The notes below the pieces were generated by a model. That model was not told the origin of the DNA. It saw nothing but the letters and a program-made list of their open reading frames with translations, and did not search any database. A stretch of 64,000 nucleotides of DNA from assembly GCF_018332655.1 (NCBI RefSeq), contig NZ_BOQL01000029.1, positions 62,001 to 126,000 on the forward strand, written 5' to 3'. Source of the DNA: Actinoplanes auranticolor (lineage in GTDB: Bacteria > Actinomycetota > Actinomycetes > Mycobacteriales > Micromonosporaceae). Position numbers and translations under genes: made by a program. Positions 51,339 to 60,142 of the stretch are shown piece after piece (within the stretch, counting starts at the first letter, position 1; every line of letters starts with the position of its first letter).

Positions 51339-52429
51339 GGTCGCCCTCCCCGGCCCGCCGCATCCTCCTGCTCTGCGGACTCGCCCTCGTCGCCGCGCAG
51401 TTCGCCCCGCCGATCGCCGACCAGGTGCTCACCCTGACGCGGGAGTTCGGGGTGTCCTGGTGCGGCCTGGGTGGCCCGCGAGCCCCCGACGCCGACGCCT
51501 CGTTCCTCTGCGAGCAGGTCTTCCGGCGGCCCAGCGTGGTGACCGGACCGGTCCTGTTCCTGGTCCTCGCCGGCCTGCTGGCCATGTGTGTCCCGGCGGC
51601 ACGGTGGTGCCTGCGGCCGGTCCGGGACCTCGTGCCGGTGATCGCGAACGTCGGCCCGCAGAACCTCGGCCACCGGCTGCGCCCCGGTGCCGGCCGGGAC
51701 GAACTGGCGCTGCTCGGCCGCGCGATCGACGACATGATGGACCGCATCGCCGTCGGGTACGAGGCCCAGCGCCGGTTCGCCGCCGACGCCTCCCACGAGC
51801 TGCGCACCCCGCTCGCGGTGCAGCGGACGCTGATCGAGGTGGGCATGGCCCGCGCCCGCACCGAGGACCAGCTCGAGCTGCTCACCGCCCAGCTGCTGGA
51901 GACCAACGAACGCAATGAGCGACTGATCGAGGGCCTGCTGGTCCTCGCCGAGAGCGACCGCGGCCTGCTGTCCCGCACACCGCTGCGGCTCGACCTGATC
52001 GCCGAGGAGGTGCTCGACGCCCACCGCGCCCGGGCCGCCGAGGCCGGCATCACGATCACCAGCACCCTGCGCCCGCGCCTGGTCCTGGGTGAGCAGGTGC
52101 TGCTGGAACGCCTGGTCAGCAACCTCGTGCAGAACGCCGTGACCTACAACCGGCCGGACGGCACCATCGACGTCCAGGTCGGCGACGATCCCGCACTGAT
52201 CGTCACGAACACCGGTGACGACGTGCCCGTCGACGCGGTGTCCGCCCTGTTCGAGCCGTTCCGCCGGCTGTCCGGTGCCCGCATCCACCAGGGCGGCGGC
52301 GCCGGCCTGGGACTGTCGATCGCCCGCTCGATCACCCGGGCCCACGACGGCGTCATCGCGGCGTCGTCCACCGGCCACGACGGTCTGCGCGTCCAGGTCT
52401 CATTCCCCGAGGCCGCCGGACCCGCTTAG
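51335..52429 (+). CDS. Two-component sensor histidine kinase
   Basis: A 364-residue membrane kinase. Two hydrophobic helices (~residues 8-28 and 66-90) frame a short extracytoplasmic loop with two Cys (SWCGLGG, SFLCEQ). A HAMP-like linker follows, then HisKA with the phospho-acceptor in DASHELRTPLAV and a HATPase domain (NLVQNAVTYN N-box; GGGAGLGLSIARSI G-box). The ATG at 51335 overlaps the regulator stop (ATGA). The small loop suggests a membrane or redox cue, but the signal is unknown. Confidence 0.9.
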   Translation: MRSPSPARRILLLCGLALVAAQFAPPIADQVLTLTREFGVSWCGLGGPRAPDADASFLCEQVFRRPSVVTGPVLFLVLAGLLAMCVPAARWCLRPVRDLVPVIANVGPQNLGHRLRPGAGRDELALLGRAIDDMMDRIAVGYEAQRRFAADASHELRTPLAVQRTLIEVGMARARTEDQLELLTAQLLETNERNERLIEGLLVLAESDRGLLSRTPLRLDLIAEEVLDAHRARAAEAGITITSTLRPRLVLGEQVLLERLVSNLVQNAVTYNRPDGTIDVQVGDDPALIVTNTGDDVPVDAVSALFEPFRRLSGARIHQGGGAGLGLSIARSITRAHDGVIAASSTGHDGLRVQVSFPEAAGPA

Positions 52430-52454
52430 CTCCGCCGACCGCTCGACACTCCAT

Positions 52455-52482
52455 CGTTATTTTGCTATCTTCCAAAATAACG
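52455..52482. promoter_or_regulatory. Perfect operator in front of ArsR/SdpR-like repressor
   Basis: CGTTATTTTG-N8-CAAAATAACG, with exact 10-bp arms and unusually AT-rich for this genome, ends 16 bp before the repressor start at 52499. The position and symmetry fit autorepression of the repressor-membrane protein operon. Confidence 0.75.
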
Positions 52483-52498
52483 AAACCCAGGAGTGACG

Positions 52499-52810
52499 AT
52501 GACCGACGGCGTGTTCACGGCGCTCGCCCATCCGACCCGCCGAGCGGTCCTGATGCTGTTGCAGCGCAACGGGCCCATGCCCGTCGGCGATATCGCCCAG
52601 CAGCTCGGCATCGTGGGCCCGACCCTGTCGGGCCACCTGCGGATCCTGCGCGACGCGGACCTCGTCGCCGCCCAGCGGCAGGGCACCACGATCCGGTACG
52701 TCACCAAGCTCTCCGTCCTGGAGGGCGCCCTGACAGAGCTCATGAGCGGGCTGCGCGTCGGCAGCTCCGAAACCTCACCCGAAGGAGCGGACAGCCATGG
52801 CAACGACTGA
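52499..52810 (+). CDS. ArsR/SdpR-type autorepressor
   Basis: A 103-residue winged-helix repressor: VFTALAHPTRRAVLMLLQRNGPMPVGDIAQQLGIVGPTLSGHLRILRDADLVAAQRQGTTIRYVTK. No metal-binding Cys pairs are present. The pattern and the adjacent SdpI-like gene point to the SdpR class of autorepressors, which are relieved when the partner membrane protein captures them. The ATG at 52499 is preceded by AGGAG at five bases; the GTG at 52493 would abut that site. It overlaps the next gene by 14 bp. Confidence 0.85.
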   Translation: MTDGVFTALAHPTRRAVLMLLQRNGPMPVGDIAQQLGIVGPTLSGHLRILRDADLVAAQRQGTTIRYVTKLSVLEGALTELMSGLRVGSSETSPEGADSHGND

Positions 52811-53519
52811 GGTGGGTCACCGGGAGACTGTTCCGGTCACCGGAATCGTGGTGCTGGCCGCCGGCCTCGCCCTCATGACCGCACTGTCCTGGCGCACCGC
52901 CGCCGGGCTGCCCGACCCGGTGGTCTTCGCCGGCGCGGGCCGCGACGGTGCCGACACCCAGGCGCCGCGGCTGCTCGTGCTCACCGTGATGCCCTTGCTG
53001 GCCCTGGCGATCGGCGGCGTGGGGCTGGCGGCCCAGCGCATCCGCCGACGCGCGGCGTCCATGCTGAAGGTGCCCCTGTGGCGCGACGACCGCACCCACC
53101 GCAGATCGATCGACGTGGCCCTGGGGATCCTGACCCCAGTCATGCTGGCGGTGCACCTGACGATGCTGCGAGCAGCCGAGGGCCGGGCCGACTCAGGGCC
53201 GGGCTGGATCGCCGCCGCCGTGGCGCTGGTCGTGGTCGTCATCGGCAACATCTGGCCCAAGCAGGCGCCGGCCGTGCCGAGCCTGCTCGGGGGCCGGCTC
53301 AGCTCGGGGACCCGGGAACGCGTGGACCAGGCCCTGGAGGCACAGCGCCGGCGCCTGCGCCCCACGGGCATCGCCATGGTGCTCCTCGGTCTGGTGGCAC
53401 TCGCCTGCGCCTGGTCCGTCCCGCCGGTATCACTCACCCTCTCGTTGACGGCCATCCTGGTGATGGGCGCCGTGCCGCTCATCACCGCCGTCCGGGCCGG
53501 AGCCCGGAACGCCGGTTGA
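52797..53519 (+). CDS. SdpI-family membrane protein
   Basis: A 240-residue protein with six to seven hydrophobic helices. The stretch VVVVIGNIWPKQAPAVPSLLG carries the SdpI-type G-N-x-x-P-K signature, and an N-terminal DUF1648-like region precedes it. In Bacillus, SdpI gives immunity to the SdpC peptide and sequesters SdpR. Here the pair is present but no SdpC-like toxin is seen in the window. Translation is coupled to the repressor by the 14-bp overlap. Convergent with the exporter operon, separated by a terminator stem. Confidence 0.72.
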   Translation: MATTEVGHRETVPVTGIVVLAAGLALMTALSWRTAAGLPDPVVFAGAGRDGADTQAPRLLVLTVMPLLALAIGGVGLAAQRIRRRAASMLKVPLWRDDRTHRRSIDVALGILTPVMLAVHLTMLRAAEGRADSGPGWIAAAVALVVVVIGNIWPKQAPAVPSLLGGRLSSGTRERVDQALEAQRRRLRPTGIAMVLLGLVALACAWSVPPVSLTLSLTAILVMGAVPLITAVRAGARNAG

Positions 53520-53521
53520 CG

Positions 53522-53555
53522 GCGGACCTGAGAGCCGCCCGGCTCTCAGGTCCGC
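53522..53555. terminator. Bidirectional terminator stem
   Basis: GCGGACCTGAGAGCC-4 nt-GGCTCTCAGGTCCGC is a perfect 15-bp stem between the convergent SdpI-like gene (ends 53519) and the exporter gene (ends 53546). It contains the last codons and stop of the exporter. Confidence 0.85.
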
Positions 53556-55294
53556 GCGGGAGCGGAGCTGCGGGTCTCCCACGCCGACCACAGCTGCGCG
53601 TAGCGGCCCCCCGCCGCGACCAGCTCGCCGTGCGGCCCGGACTCCACGATCTCCCCGTGCTCCAGCACGATGACCCGGTCCGCCGACGCCGCCTGGGTGA
53701 GCCGGTGCGCCACGACCAGCACCGTCCGCCCCCGCGTCGCCGCCGCCGCGGCCTCCTCCAGCGCCCGCGCACCCGCGCTGCCGGCCTCAGCCGTCGCCTC
53801 GTCCAGCACCGCCACCGCCGGGTCCAGCAGCACCAGCCGGGCCAGCGCCAGCTGCTGCGCCTGTGCGGCAGTCAGTTCGTGGCTGCCGTCACCGACCAGC
53901 GTGTCCAGGCCCTCCGGCAGCGCCCGTGCCCAGTGCAGAGCACCCACCGTTTCGAGGGCGGCGGAGACCTCCTCCACGGTCGCTCCCGGGTGGGCCAGCC
54001 GCAGATCCTCGATGAGCGGTCCGGCGAAGACGTGCGTCTCCTGGCTGATGATCGCCACGGTCTCGCTCGGCAGCTCGGCCACCGGCACCCCGCCGACCCG
54101 CGCCACGCCCTCGTCCGGGCGCAGCACCCCGGCCGCGATGGAGGCCACCGTGGTCTTGCCGGCCCCGGTGGAGCCGACCAGCGCCACCCGCTCCCCCGGC
54201 TCCAGCCGGAGGCTGACCTTGCGCAGCACCGGCGTGCGGCCGTCGTAGCTGAAGCTGACCTCGTCCAGGGTCAGCGCCGCGTCGGCCGGCGGCCGGCCCG
54301 CGCCGCGCCGCTCGACCGGCATCGTCTCGACCCCGACCAGCCGGGACAGGCTCGCGCCGGCCGCCTGGATCTCGTCGAAGGTGAACAGCAGTGTGGACAC
54401 CGGGTTGAACAGCCGGTGGAACAGCAGCGCGGCGGCGGAAGCCTGCCCGACGGTCACCGAGCCGTCGCGGACCAGCCAGTAGCCGACCACCAGGATCGCC
54501 GCCAGCCCGAAGAACTCGGCCCGGTTGACCCGACCGACGAAGCGGGTGAAGAGCGTGAAGACGCCGACGTCGATGTCGCGCGCCTTGGCCGACGCGGCGT
54601 CGATGTCGGCCAGGTGCCGCTGCTCCAGCCGGTACGCGTGCACGGTCCGCAGCCCCTGCATGCTCTCCACCAGCAGCTGCGACCGCTCGGCGACAGCCTT
54701 GCGCTCCGCGGCGTAGCGGGGGGCCGACCGGGGCAGGTACCAGCGCAGCGCCACCACGTAGAACGGCACCGCGACGGCGCCGGCCAGCCCGAGCCGCCAG
54801 TCGATACCGGCCATGGCCACCAGGCTCAGCACGCCCAGCAGCAGCGCCGAGATCACGTTGGGCAGCACGTCGGAGACGGCCTTGCCGATCGCGGCGATGT
54901 CCGCGCCGACCCGGGACAGCAGGTCGCCGCGCCCGGCCCGGTCCAGCACCAGGGCCGGCAGCCGCAACGCGGTCGCGACGGTGCTCTCGCGCAGGTCGGC
55001 GAGCATCCGGGCGCCGAGCCGGCCGATCAGGTACGACGACAGCCCGATCGCACCCCCGCCGATCAGCGCGGAGGTGACGATGACGACGGAGATCGACACG
55101 ATCGCACCCGTGCCGGCACCTTCACGGACCCGGTCGACGAGCATGCCGAGGGCGTACACGGGGACGATCGAGGCCGCGGCCGCGAGCAGGCCGACCAGCA
55201 GCGTCCCGGTCACCTCGGCCCGGCGGCCGCGCAGCTCGGCCCACAGCCAGCCGCGGGTCTGCCGGGCGGTCGCGATGGGCAGGATCTGGGTCAT
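53546..55294 (-). CDS. ABC exporter half-transporter with intact Walker motifs
   Basis: A 582-residue type I ABC exporter: an N-terminal six-helix domain (~20-330) and a C-terminal ATPase. Walker A GSTGAGKTT (~376), Q-loop IISQETHVF, Walker B AVAVLDEAT with the catalytic Glu (~494) and the H-loop His (VVAHRLT, ~528) are intact. The signature is degenerate (ELTAAQAQQ in place of LSGGQ). It overlaps its partner gene by 4 bp (ATGA). With that partner it should form a heterodimer that exports the siderophore, by analogy with mycobacterial ExiT. Confidence 0.9.
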   Translation of the reverse strand: MTQILPIATARQTRGWLWAELRGRRAEVTGTLLVGLLAAAASIVPVYALGMLVDRVREGAGTGAIVSISVVIVTSALIGGGAIGLSSYLIGRLGARMLADLRESTVATALRLPALVLDRAGRGDLLSRVGADIAAIGKAVSDVLPNVISALLLGVLSLVAMAGIDWRLGLAGAVAVPFYVVALRWYLPRSAPRYAAERKAVAERSQLLVESMQGLRTVHAYRLEQRHLADIDAASAKARDIDVGVFTLFTRFVGRVNRAEFFGLAAILVVGYWLVRDGSVTVGQASAAALLFHRLFNPVSTLLFTFDEIQAAGASLSRLVGVETMPVERRGAGRPPADAALTLDEVSFSYDGRTPVLRKVSLRLEPGERVALVGSTGAGKTTVASIAAGVLRPDEGVARVGGVPVAELPSETVAIISQETHVFAGPLIEDLRLAHPGATVEEVSAALETVGALHWARALPEGLDTLVGDGSHELTAAQAQQLALARLVLLDPAVAVLDEATAEAGSAGARALEEAAAAATRGRTVLVVAHRLTQAASADRVIVLEHGEIVESGPHGELVAAGGRYAQLWSAWETRSSAPART

Positions 55295-56976
55295 CGCAGC
55301 ACCAACTGTCGGTAGGTCTCGTCGCTCGCGCCCAGCTCCTCGTGCTCACCCTCGGCCGCGACCACGCCGTCGCCGAGGACGACGATGCGGTCGGTGGCCG
55401 CGAGCAGCGCCGGGCTGCTGGTGATGACGACGGTGGCGAAGCCGGATTCCGGGCCGTGCCGCAGCGCGCGGATGCCCTGGGCGATGGCGTGCTCGGTGAC
55501 CGCGTCGACGGCGGTGGTCGGGTCGTGCAGCACCAGCACCGGCGGCCGGGCCAGCAGCGCGCGGGCCAGGGCGATCCGCTGGCGCTGGCCGCCGGAGAGG
55601 CTGGCGCCGCGTTCGGCGACGAGCGCGTCGAGCCGCTCCGGCTGGGTGTCCAGCACCTCGTCGGCGGCCGCGGCGCTGAGCACGTCGGCCGGGATCTCCC
55701 CGTCGGCGTGCACGCCCACGTTGGCCGCGATCGTCCCGGTGAAGAGGTCGGTGTGGTGCGGCTCGACCAGCAGCAGCCGGCGCGCGTGGGCGCGGTCGAC
55801 CTGTTCCAGCGGCGAGCCGCCGAGCAGCACGCTGCCGTCGTAGCCGGCGGGGACGCTGAGCAGCTTCACCAGCGCCTCGGCGTCGCCGGGACGGCGGGCC
55901 ACCACGCCGACGAACTCGCCCGGCCGCACGTGCAGGTCGAGGCCGTCCAGCGGGCCGTGCCGGACACCGGACAGGCGCAGGTCGCACGGGTGCTCGGCGG
56001 GCTTGTCGGTGCCTTCCGGCAGCATCAGGCCGGCGTCGGTGACCAGCGCGACCCGGTCCGCGGACGCGCGCGCCTCGGCGATCCAGCTCGGCACCACGGC
56101 CAGCGTCCCGAACGGCTCGATGAGGAACTGGGCCAGCCCGATCACCGTGATGAACTGCCCGACGGTGATCCGGCCGGTCAGCGCGAACCAGCCCGCCAGG
56201 ATGGCGATGCCGCAGGCCAGCAGCGTGCTGAGCACGGTGGAGGCGGTCAGGTAGCCGCCCTGGGTGCGCGACGCGCGCAGCGTCGCCGCCAGCGAGCGGC
56301 GGCTGACCACCCGGTAGTTCTCGGCGGCGGCGTCCTGCGCGCCGATGCCGCGCAGCGGCCGCAGCCCGGTGACCAGGTCGGTGGCCAGCGAGGTGGCCCG
56401 GCCGGCCTGCTCCTGCTGGTCGGCGACCCGCCGGGTGATCAGCGGCGAGCTGACCTGCAGCAGCACCAGCACCAGCGGGGTGGCGACCAGGACGACCAGG
56501 CCCAGCGGTACGGAGATCAGCAGCAGCACCACCGCACTGATCACCGTGGCGACGATGGCACCGGCGATCCGCGGCACGTAGTCCAGCAGGTACGACGTGT
56601 TGTCGGCGTCGCTCGTGGACACCGTCAGCAGATCCCCGGCCCGCAGGTCGGTACGCACCCCGCGCGGGTGCAGGATCTTCGCCGAGACCTCCAGGCGCAG
56701 CTGGTGACCCTCCTCGGCGATGGCGGCCATGAGCTGCCGCGCGCCGAAGCGGTACGCCGTGGTCAGCAACGTGAACTGCACGGCCAGCACGCCCACCCAC
56801 AGCAGCAGCTGTCCCAGGTCGCCGGGCGTGACGGCCCGGTCGATGATCACACCGATCAGCACCGGGACGAACGTCTCGCAGGCCTGGTGCACCGCGATCA
56901 GGCCGGTGCCGAGCCACAGCCGTTTGGCGTTCCGGGTGGTCGTGCGAAGGAGAATCCGCGCGCCGGACTTACTCAC
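55291..56976 (-). CDS. ABC exporter half-transporter with degenerate ATP site
   Basis: A 561-residue partner of the downstream exporter, started by a GTG that overlaps the MbtH stop by 4 bp (GTGA); the in-frame codons upstream fall inside mbtH. The membrane domain is normal, but the ATPase has no Walker A Lys (VVARRPGDAEALVKLL, ~362), Walker B reads LVLHDPT (Asp to His, Glu to Asp), and the H-loop His is Ser (VVITSSPALL). Its signature LSGGQRQRIALARAL is intact (~460). The losses exactly complement those of the partner, leaving one working composite site per heterodimer. Confidence 0.9.
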   Translation of the reverse strand: MSKSGARILLRTTTRNAKRLWLGTGLIAVHQACETFVPVLIGVIIDRAVTPGDLGQLLLWVGVLAVQFTLLTTAYRFGARQLMAAIAEEGHQLRLEVSAKILHPRGVRTDLRAGDLLTVSTSDADNTSYLLDYVPRIAGAIVATVISAVVLLLISVPLGLVVLVATPLVLVLLQVSSPLITRRVADQQEQAGRATSLATDLVTGLRPLRGIGAQDAAAENYRVVSRRSLAATLRASRTQGGYLTASTVLSTLLACGIAILAGWFALTGRITVGQFITVIGLAQFLIEPFGTLAVVPSWIAEARASADRVALVTDAGLMLPEGTDKPAEHPCDLRLSGVRHGPLDGLDLHVRPGEFVGVVARRPGDAEALVKLLSVPAGYDGSVLLGGSPLEQVDRAHARRLLLVEPHHTDLFTGTIAANVGVHADGEIPADVLSAAAADEVLDTQPERLDALVAERGASLSGGQRQRIALARALLARPPVLVLHDPTTAVDAVTEHAIAQGIRALRHGPESGFATVVITSSPALLAATDRIVVLGDGVVAAEGEHEELGASDETYRQLVLR

Positions 56977-57185
56977 TGGGCCATGCTGTCGCGCAGCGAC
57001 TTGGGGCGCAGGTCGGTCCAGTTGGCGTCCACGTAGTCGATGGCCTGCTGCCGCGGCGCCGGCCCGAAGACGCTGCGCCAGCCCGACGGGATCTCCTTGA
57101 AGGACGGCCAGAGCGAGTGCTGCTCCTCGTCGTTCACGAGGACGTGGAAGGTGCCGTTCTCGTCGTCGAACGGGTTGCTGGACAC
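56973..57185 (-). CDS. MbtH-family NRPS helper protein
   Basis: A 70-residue MbtH-like protein with the complete signature: NPFDDENGTFHVLVNDEEQHSLWP, then SGWRSVFGP and NWTDLRPKSL. These proteins bind adenylation domains and are often needed for their folding or activity. It is the first gene of the mbtH-exporter operon and lies behind its own iron box (57214-57232), so NRPS helper and exporter are produced together in low iron. Confidence 0.96.
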   Translation of the reverse strand: MSSNPFDDENGTFHVLVNDEEQHSLWPSFKEIPSGWRSVFGPAPRQQAIDYVDANWTDLRPKSLRDSMAQ

Positions 57186-57213
57186 GACGTCTCCCCACAG
57201 GTCGGCCGAAAAG

Positions 57214-57232
57214 TAAGGTCAGCCTAACCTAC
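57214..57232. promoter_or_regulatory. Iron box in front of mbtH-exporter operon
   Basis: TAAGGTCAGCCTAACCTAC matches the consensus at 15 of 19 positions. It lies 29 bp before the MbtH start and overlaps the last codons and stop of the importer ATPase gene (57224), so the promoter is embedded in the end of the upstream operon. Confidence 0.85.
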
Positions 57233-58018
57233 GCGCTGGGTCACCTTCGAGCGCGGGATGACCAGCGGCGTACCCGTCTCCGGGTCGTCGATGATCCGGC
57301 AGCCCAGCGCGAAGACGTCCTCGACCAGCTCGGCGGTCATGACCTCGCGCGGGTCGCCCTGGGCCACGATCACCCCGGCCTTCATCACCACCAGGTGGTC
57401 GGCGTACCGGGCGGCCTGGTTGAGGTCGTGCAGCACCGCGACCATCGTCGTGCCCTGCTCCCGGTTGAGCCGCACGCACAGCTCCAGCAGCTCGATCTGG
57501 TGGGCGATGTCCAGGAACGTGGTCGGCTCGTCCAGCAGCACGATCGGCGTCTGCTGGGCCAGCACCATGGCCACCCAGACCCGCTGCCGCTGCCCGCCGG
57601 AGAGGGTGTCGACGAGCTCACCGGAGAGGTCCGTCACACCGGTGGCGGCCATCGCGGCGACCACGGCGGTCTCGTCCTCGGCCGACCACTGCCGGATCAG
57701 CTTCTGGTGCGGGAACCGGCCACGGGCGACCAGCTCGGCGACGGTGATCCCGTCCGGGGCGATCGACGACTGCGGCAGCAGCCCGAGCCGGCGGGCCACC
57801 TCCTTGGCCGGCCGCGCGTGGATGTCGCGGCCGTCCAGCAGCACCTCGCCGGCGCTGGGCTTGAGCAGCCGGGACAGCGCGCGCAGCAGCGTGGACTTGC
57901 CGCAGGCGTTGGGCCCGATGATCGCGGTGAAGCGGCTCTGCGGCACCTCGAGGTCGAGGTGCTCGCTGATCGTCCTGCGGTCGTACCCGATGGTGATGTC
58001 GCGGGCGGCCAGACTCAT
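57224..58018 (-). CDS. Ferric-siderophore ABC importer ATPase (FepC-type)
   Basis: A 264-residue ATPase: Walker A GPNACGKSTLLRAL, Q-loop LLPQSS, the FepC/FhuC-specific VAELVARGRFPH motif, signature LSGGQRQRVWVAMVL, Walker B IVLLDEPTTFLD and H-loop VLHDLNQA. It powers uptake through the two permeases just upstream (8-bp gap). Third gene of the importer operon under the iron box at 60143. Confidence 0.95.
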   Translation of the reverse strand: MSLAARDITIGYDRRTISEHLDLEVPQSRFTAIIGPNACGKSTLLRALSRLLKPSAGEVLLDGRDIHARPAKEVARRLGLLPQSSIAPDGITVAELVARGRFPHQKLIRQWSAEDETAVVAAMAATGVTDLSGELVDTLSGGQRQRVWVAMVLAQQTPIVLLDEPTTFLDIAHQIELLELCVRLNREQGTTMVAVLHDLNQAARYADHLVVMKAGVIVAQGDPREVMTAELVEDVFALGCRIIDDPETGTPLVIPRSKVTQRVG

Positions 58019-58026
58019 CGAGACCC

Positions 58027-59070
58027 CTAACGTCGCGCCTGGCGGACCAGCAGCCAGACGAAGTAGATGCCACCCACCGACACGGTCACGACCCCGACCG
58101 GCAGCTGGGTCGGGGCGAACGCCCGCTGGGCGAGAAAATCACTGAGCATCAGCAGGAAGGCGCCCATGGCGGCCGAGGGCACCAGCGCGATGCCGGGCGT
58201 GCGGGTGACACGCTGGGCGAGCTGCGGGGCGGCCAGTGCGACGAAGGCGATGGGACCGGCGGCCGCGGTCGCGACCGCGGTGAGAGCAACCCCGATGACC
58301 AGGTACGCGAGCCGCGTCGGTTCCACGCGTACGCCCAGCGCGGCAGCCGCGTCCTCACCCATCTCCAGCAGGGACAGGCGGGGGCCGTACCCGATGAGGA
58401 GCAGGCACAGCACGCCGACGGTGACCGCCACCGGGGTGACCTGCGCCCAGCCCAGGCCGTTGAGGCTGCCCTGCCCCCAGAGCAGGGCGGCGAAGGCCGC
58501 CTGCAGGTCGACCTTGATGATGAACCACTGGTTGACCGAGGCCAGCATGGCGCTGATCGCGATGCCCACGATGATCAGCCGGAAGCCCTGCACCCCCCGC
58601 TTGAAAGCCAGCAGGTAGACGGCGACGGCGGTGGCCAGCCCACCGGCCAGCGCGCCGGCCGCGACCACGTAGTACCCGTTGCCGAACAGGACGGTCACGA
58701 TCAGCACTCCGGTGTACGCGCCCGTGCTGAAGCCGATGACGTCCGGGCTGCCCAGCGGATTGCGGGTCAGCGCCTGGAAGACGGCCCCGGCCAGCCCGAG
58801 CGCGGCGCCGATCACCAGCGCCAGCAGCACCCGCGGCATCCGCCACTCGACGACCACCAGCCGGGCGGCCCGGGTCCCCTCCCCGGACAGGGCCTGCAAC
58901 ACCTCGGCCGGGGTGAGGGTGAACTCACCGGTGCCCAGGGTCAGCACCCCGACGGCGAGCGCGGCCAGCACGAGCACCACGCAGACCAGTGCGGGCCGCA
59001 GCGAGACCCGCGCGGACGCGTTGCGGTGCGGGCGCAGCACCACGACCTTGCGGCCGAAGTCGACGCTCAC
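58027..59070 (-). CDS. Ferric-siderophore ABC importer permease (FepG/FecD-type)
   Basis: A 347-residue FecCD-family permease with about ten helices. It has the conserved RNPLGSPDVIGFSTGAYTG segment and the cytoplasmic coupling motif around GEDAAAALGVRVEPTRLAYLVIG, ending AQRAFAPTQLPVGVVTVSVGGIYFVWLLVRQARR (family end G-x-P-x-F/Y). The GTG start (59070) overlaps the stop of the first permease by 4 bp. The pair forms the heterodimeric membrane channel. Confidence 0.93.
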   Translation of the reverse strand: MSVDFGRKVVVLRPHRNASARVSLRPALVCVVLVLAALAVGVLTLGTGEFTLTPAEVLQALSGEGTRAARLVVVEWRMPRVLLALVIGAALGLAGAVFQALTRNPLGSPDVIGFSTGAYTGVLIVTVLFGNGYYVVAAGALAGGLATAVAVYLLAFKRGVQGFRLIIVGIAISAMLASVNQWFIIKVDLQAAFAALLWGQGSLNGLGWAQVTPVAVTVGVLCLLLIGYGPRLSLLEMGEDAAAALGVRVEPTRLAYLVIGVALTAVATAAAGPIAFVALAAPQLAQRVTRTPGIALVPSAAMGAFLLMLSDFLAQRAFAPTQLPVGVVTVSVGGIYFVWLLVRQARR

Positions 59071-60137
59071 AGGCCACTCACCCGGGCCCGGCGGACCCAC
59101 CAGATCAGCACGGGCGCGCCGATGAAGGCGGTGACCACGCCGACGCGCAGCTCACCCGGCCGCACCACGAGCCGGCCGACGATGTCGGCGAGCAGCAGCA
59201 GCACCGGGCCGCACACCACGGTGTAGACGAAGATCCAGCGCTGGTCCGGGCCGACGATCCAGCGCACCACGTGCGGCACCATCAGCCCGACGAACCCGAT
59301 CGGCCCGACCGCGGCGGTCGCCGCGCCGGCCAGCAGCATGACCGAGACGGTGGCCAGGACCCGGGTCCGGCCGATCCGGGCGCCGAGGGTACGGGCGAGA
59401 TCGTCGCCGAGCGCCACGGCGTTCAGCGACCGGGCGACGACCAGGGCGAGCACCGTCCCGGCCAGCACGAACGGCAGGATCGTGGTGGCCACGTCCAGCG
59501 GCCGCCCGGCCAGCGAGCCGACGTCCCAGAACCGCAGGTAGTCGAAGGCGCGGGGACGCACGAGCCGGATGCCGCCGGAGATGCCGTCCATGACGGCACC
59601 CAGCGCCACGCCGGCGAGGGTGAGGCGGATCGGGGTGGCACCGCCGCGCCCGGTGGACCCGAGCAGGTAGACCAGGGTGAGCGCGAACGCGACGCCGGCG
59701 AACCCGAACCACATGTACTGGGTGAGGCTGGTCAGGCCGAGCACCCCGACCGCGAACACCACGAACAGCCCGGCGCCGGCGTTGATGCCGAGGATCTGGG
59801 TGTCGGCGAGCGGGTTGCGGGTGACGGCCTGGATGACCGCGCCGGACAGTCCGAAGGCGACGCCGGCCAGCAGCCCGAGCACGGTCCGCGGCACCCGCAG
59901 GTCCCGCACGATCGACTGGTCGTCGGTGTCGGTGAAGTGGAAGAACGCGTCCCAGACGGCGCCCGGGGAGATGGTGCGGGTGCCCAGCGCGAGGCTCAGT
60001 AGGCAGACCACAGCCAGCACGCCCAGACAGATCAGCAGGCCCAGGGTGCGGCGGGTCTGGGTCGCGGCGAGCCCGGCGGCGGCCGGAACGGCCTTCGGTC
60101 CCGGTCGCACCGGGGCGGGCGTCCGCGTCAGCACCAT
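59067..60137 (-). CDS. Ferric-siderophore ABC importer permease (FepD/FecC-type)
   Basis: A 356-residue FecCD permease and first gene of the importer operon. Typical motifs are TRNPLADTQILGINAGAGLFVVFAV, the coupling region LGDDLARTLGARIGRTR, and PVGPIGFVGLMVPHVVRWIVGPDQRW. The ATG at 60137 is 5 bp after the iron box, so the true start could lie slightly downstream (GTG as codon 2); the best purine-rich site, AAGGAAGG, is too far upstream for this ATG. Confidence 0.92.
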   Translation of the reverse strand: MVLTRTPAPVRPGPKAVPAAAGLAATQTRRTLGLLICLGVLAVVCLLSLALGTRTISPGAVWDAFFHFTDTDDQSIVRDLRVPRTVLGLLAGVAFGLSGAVIQAVTRNPLADTQILGINAGAGLFVVFAVGVLGLTSLTQYMWFGFAGVAFALTLVYLLGSTGRGGATPIRLTLAGVALGAVMDGISGGIRLVRPRAFDYLRFWDVGSLAGRPLDVATTILPFVLAGTVLALVVARSLNAVALGDDLARTLGARIGRTRVLATVSVMLLAGAATAAVGPIGFVGLMVPHVVRWIVGPDQRWIFVYTVVCGPVLLLLADIVGRLVVRPGELRVGVVTAFIGAPVLIWWVRRARVSGL

Positions 60138-60142
60138 GCCGC

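Noticed and set aside
55291..57198. 635-codon version of the first exporter
   Set aside because: The added 74 codons overlap mbtH in another frame; the GTG at 56976 overlapping the mbtH stop is the coupled start.
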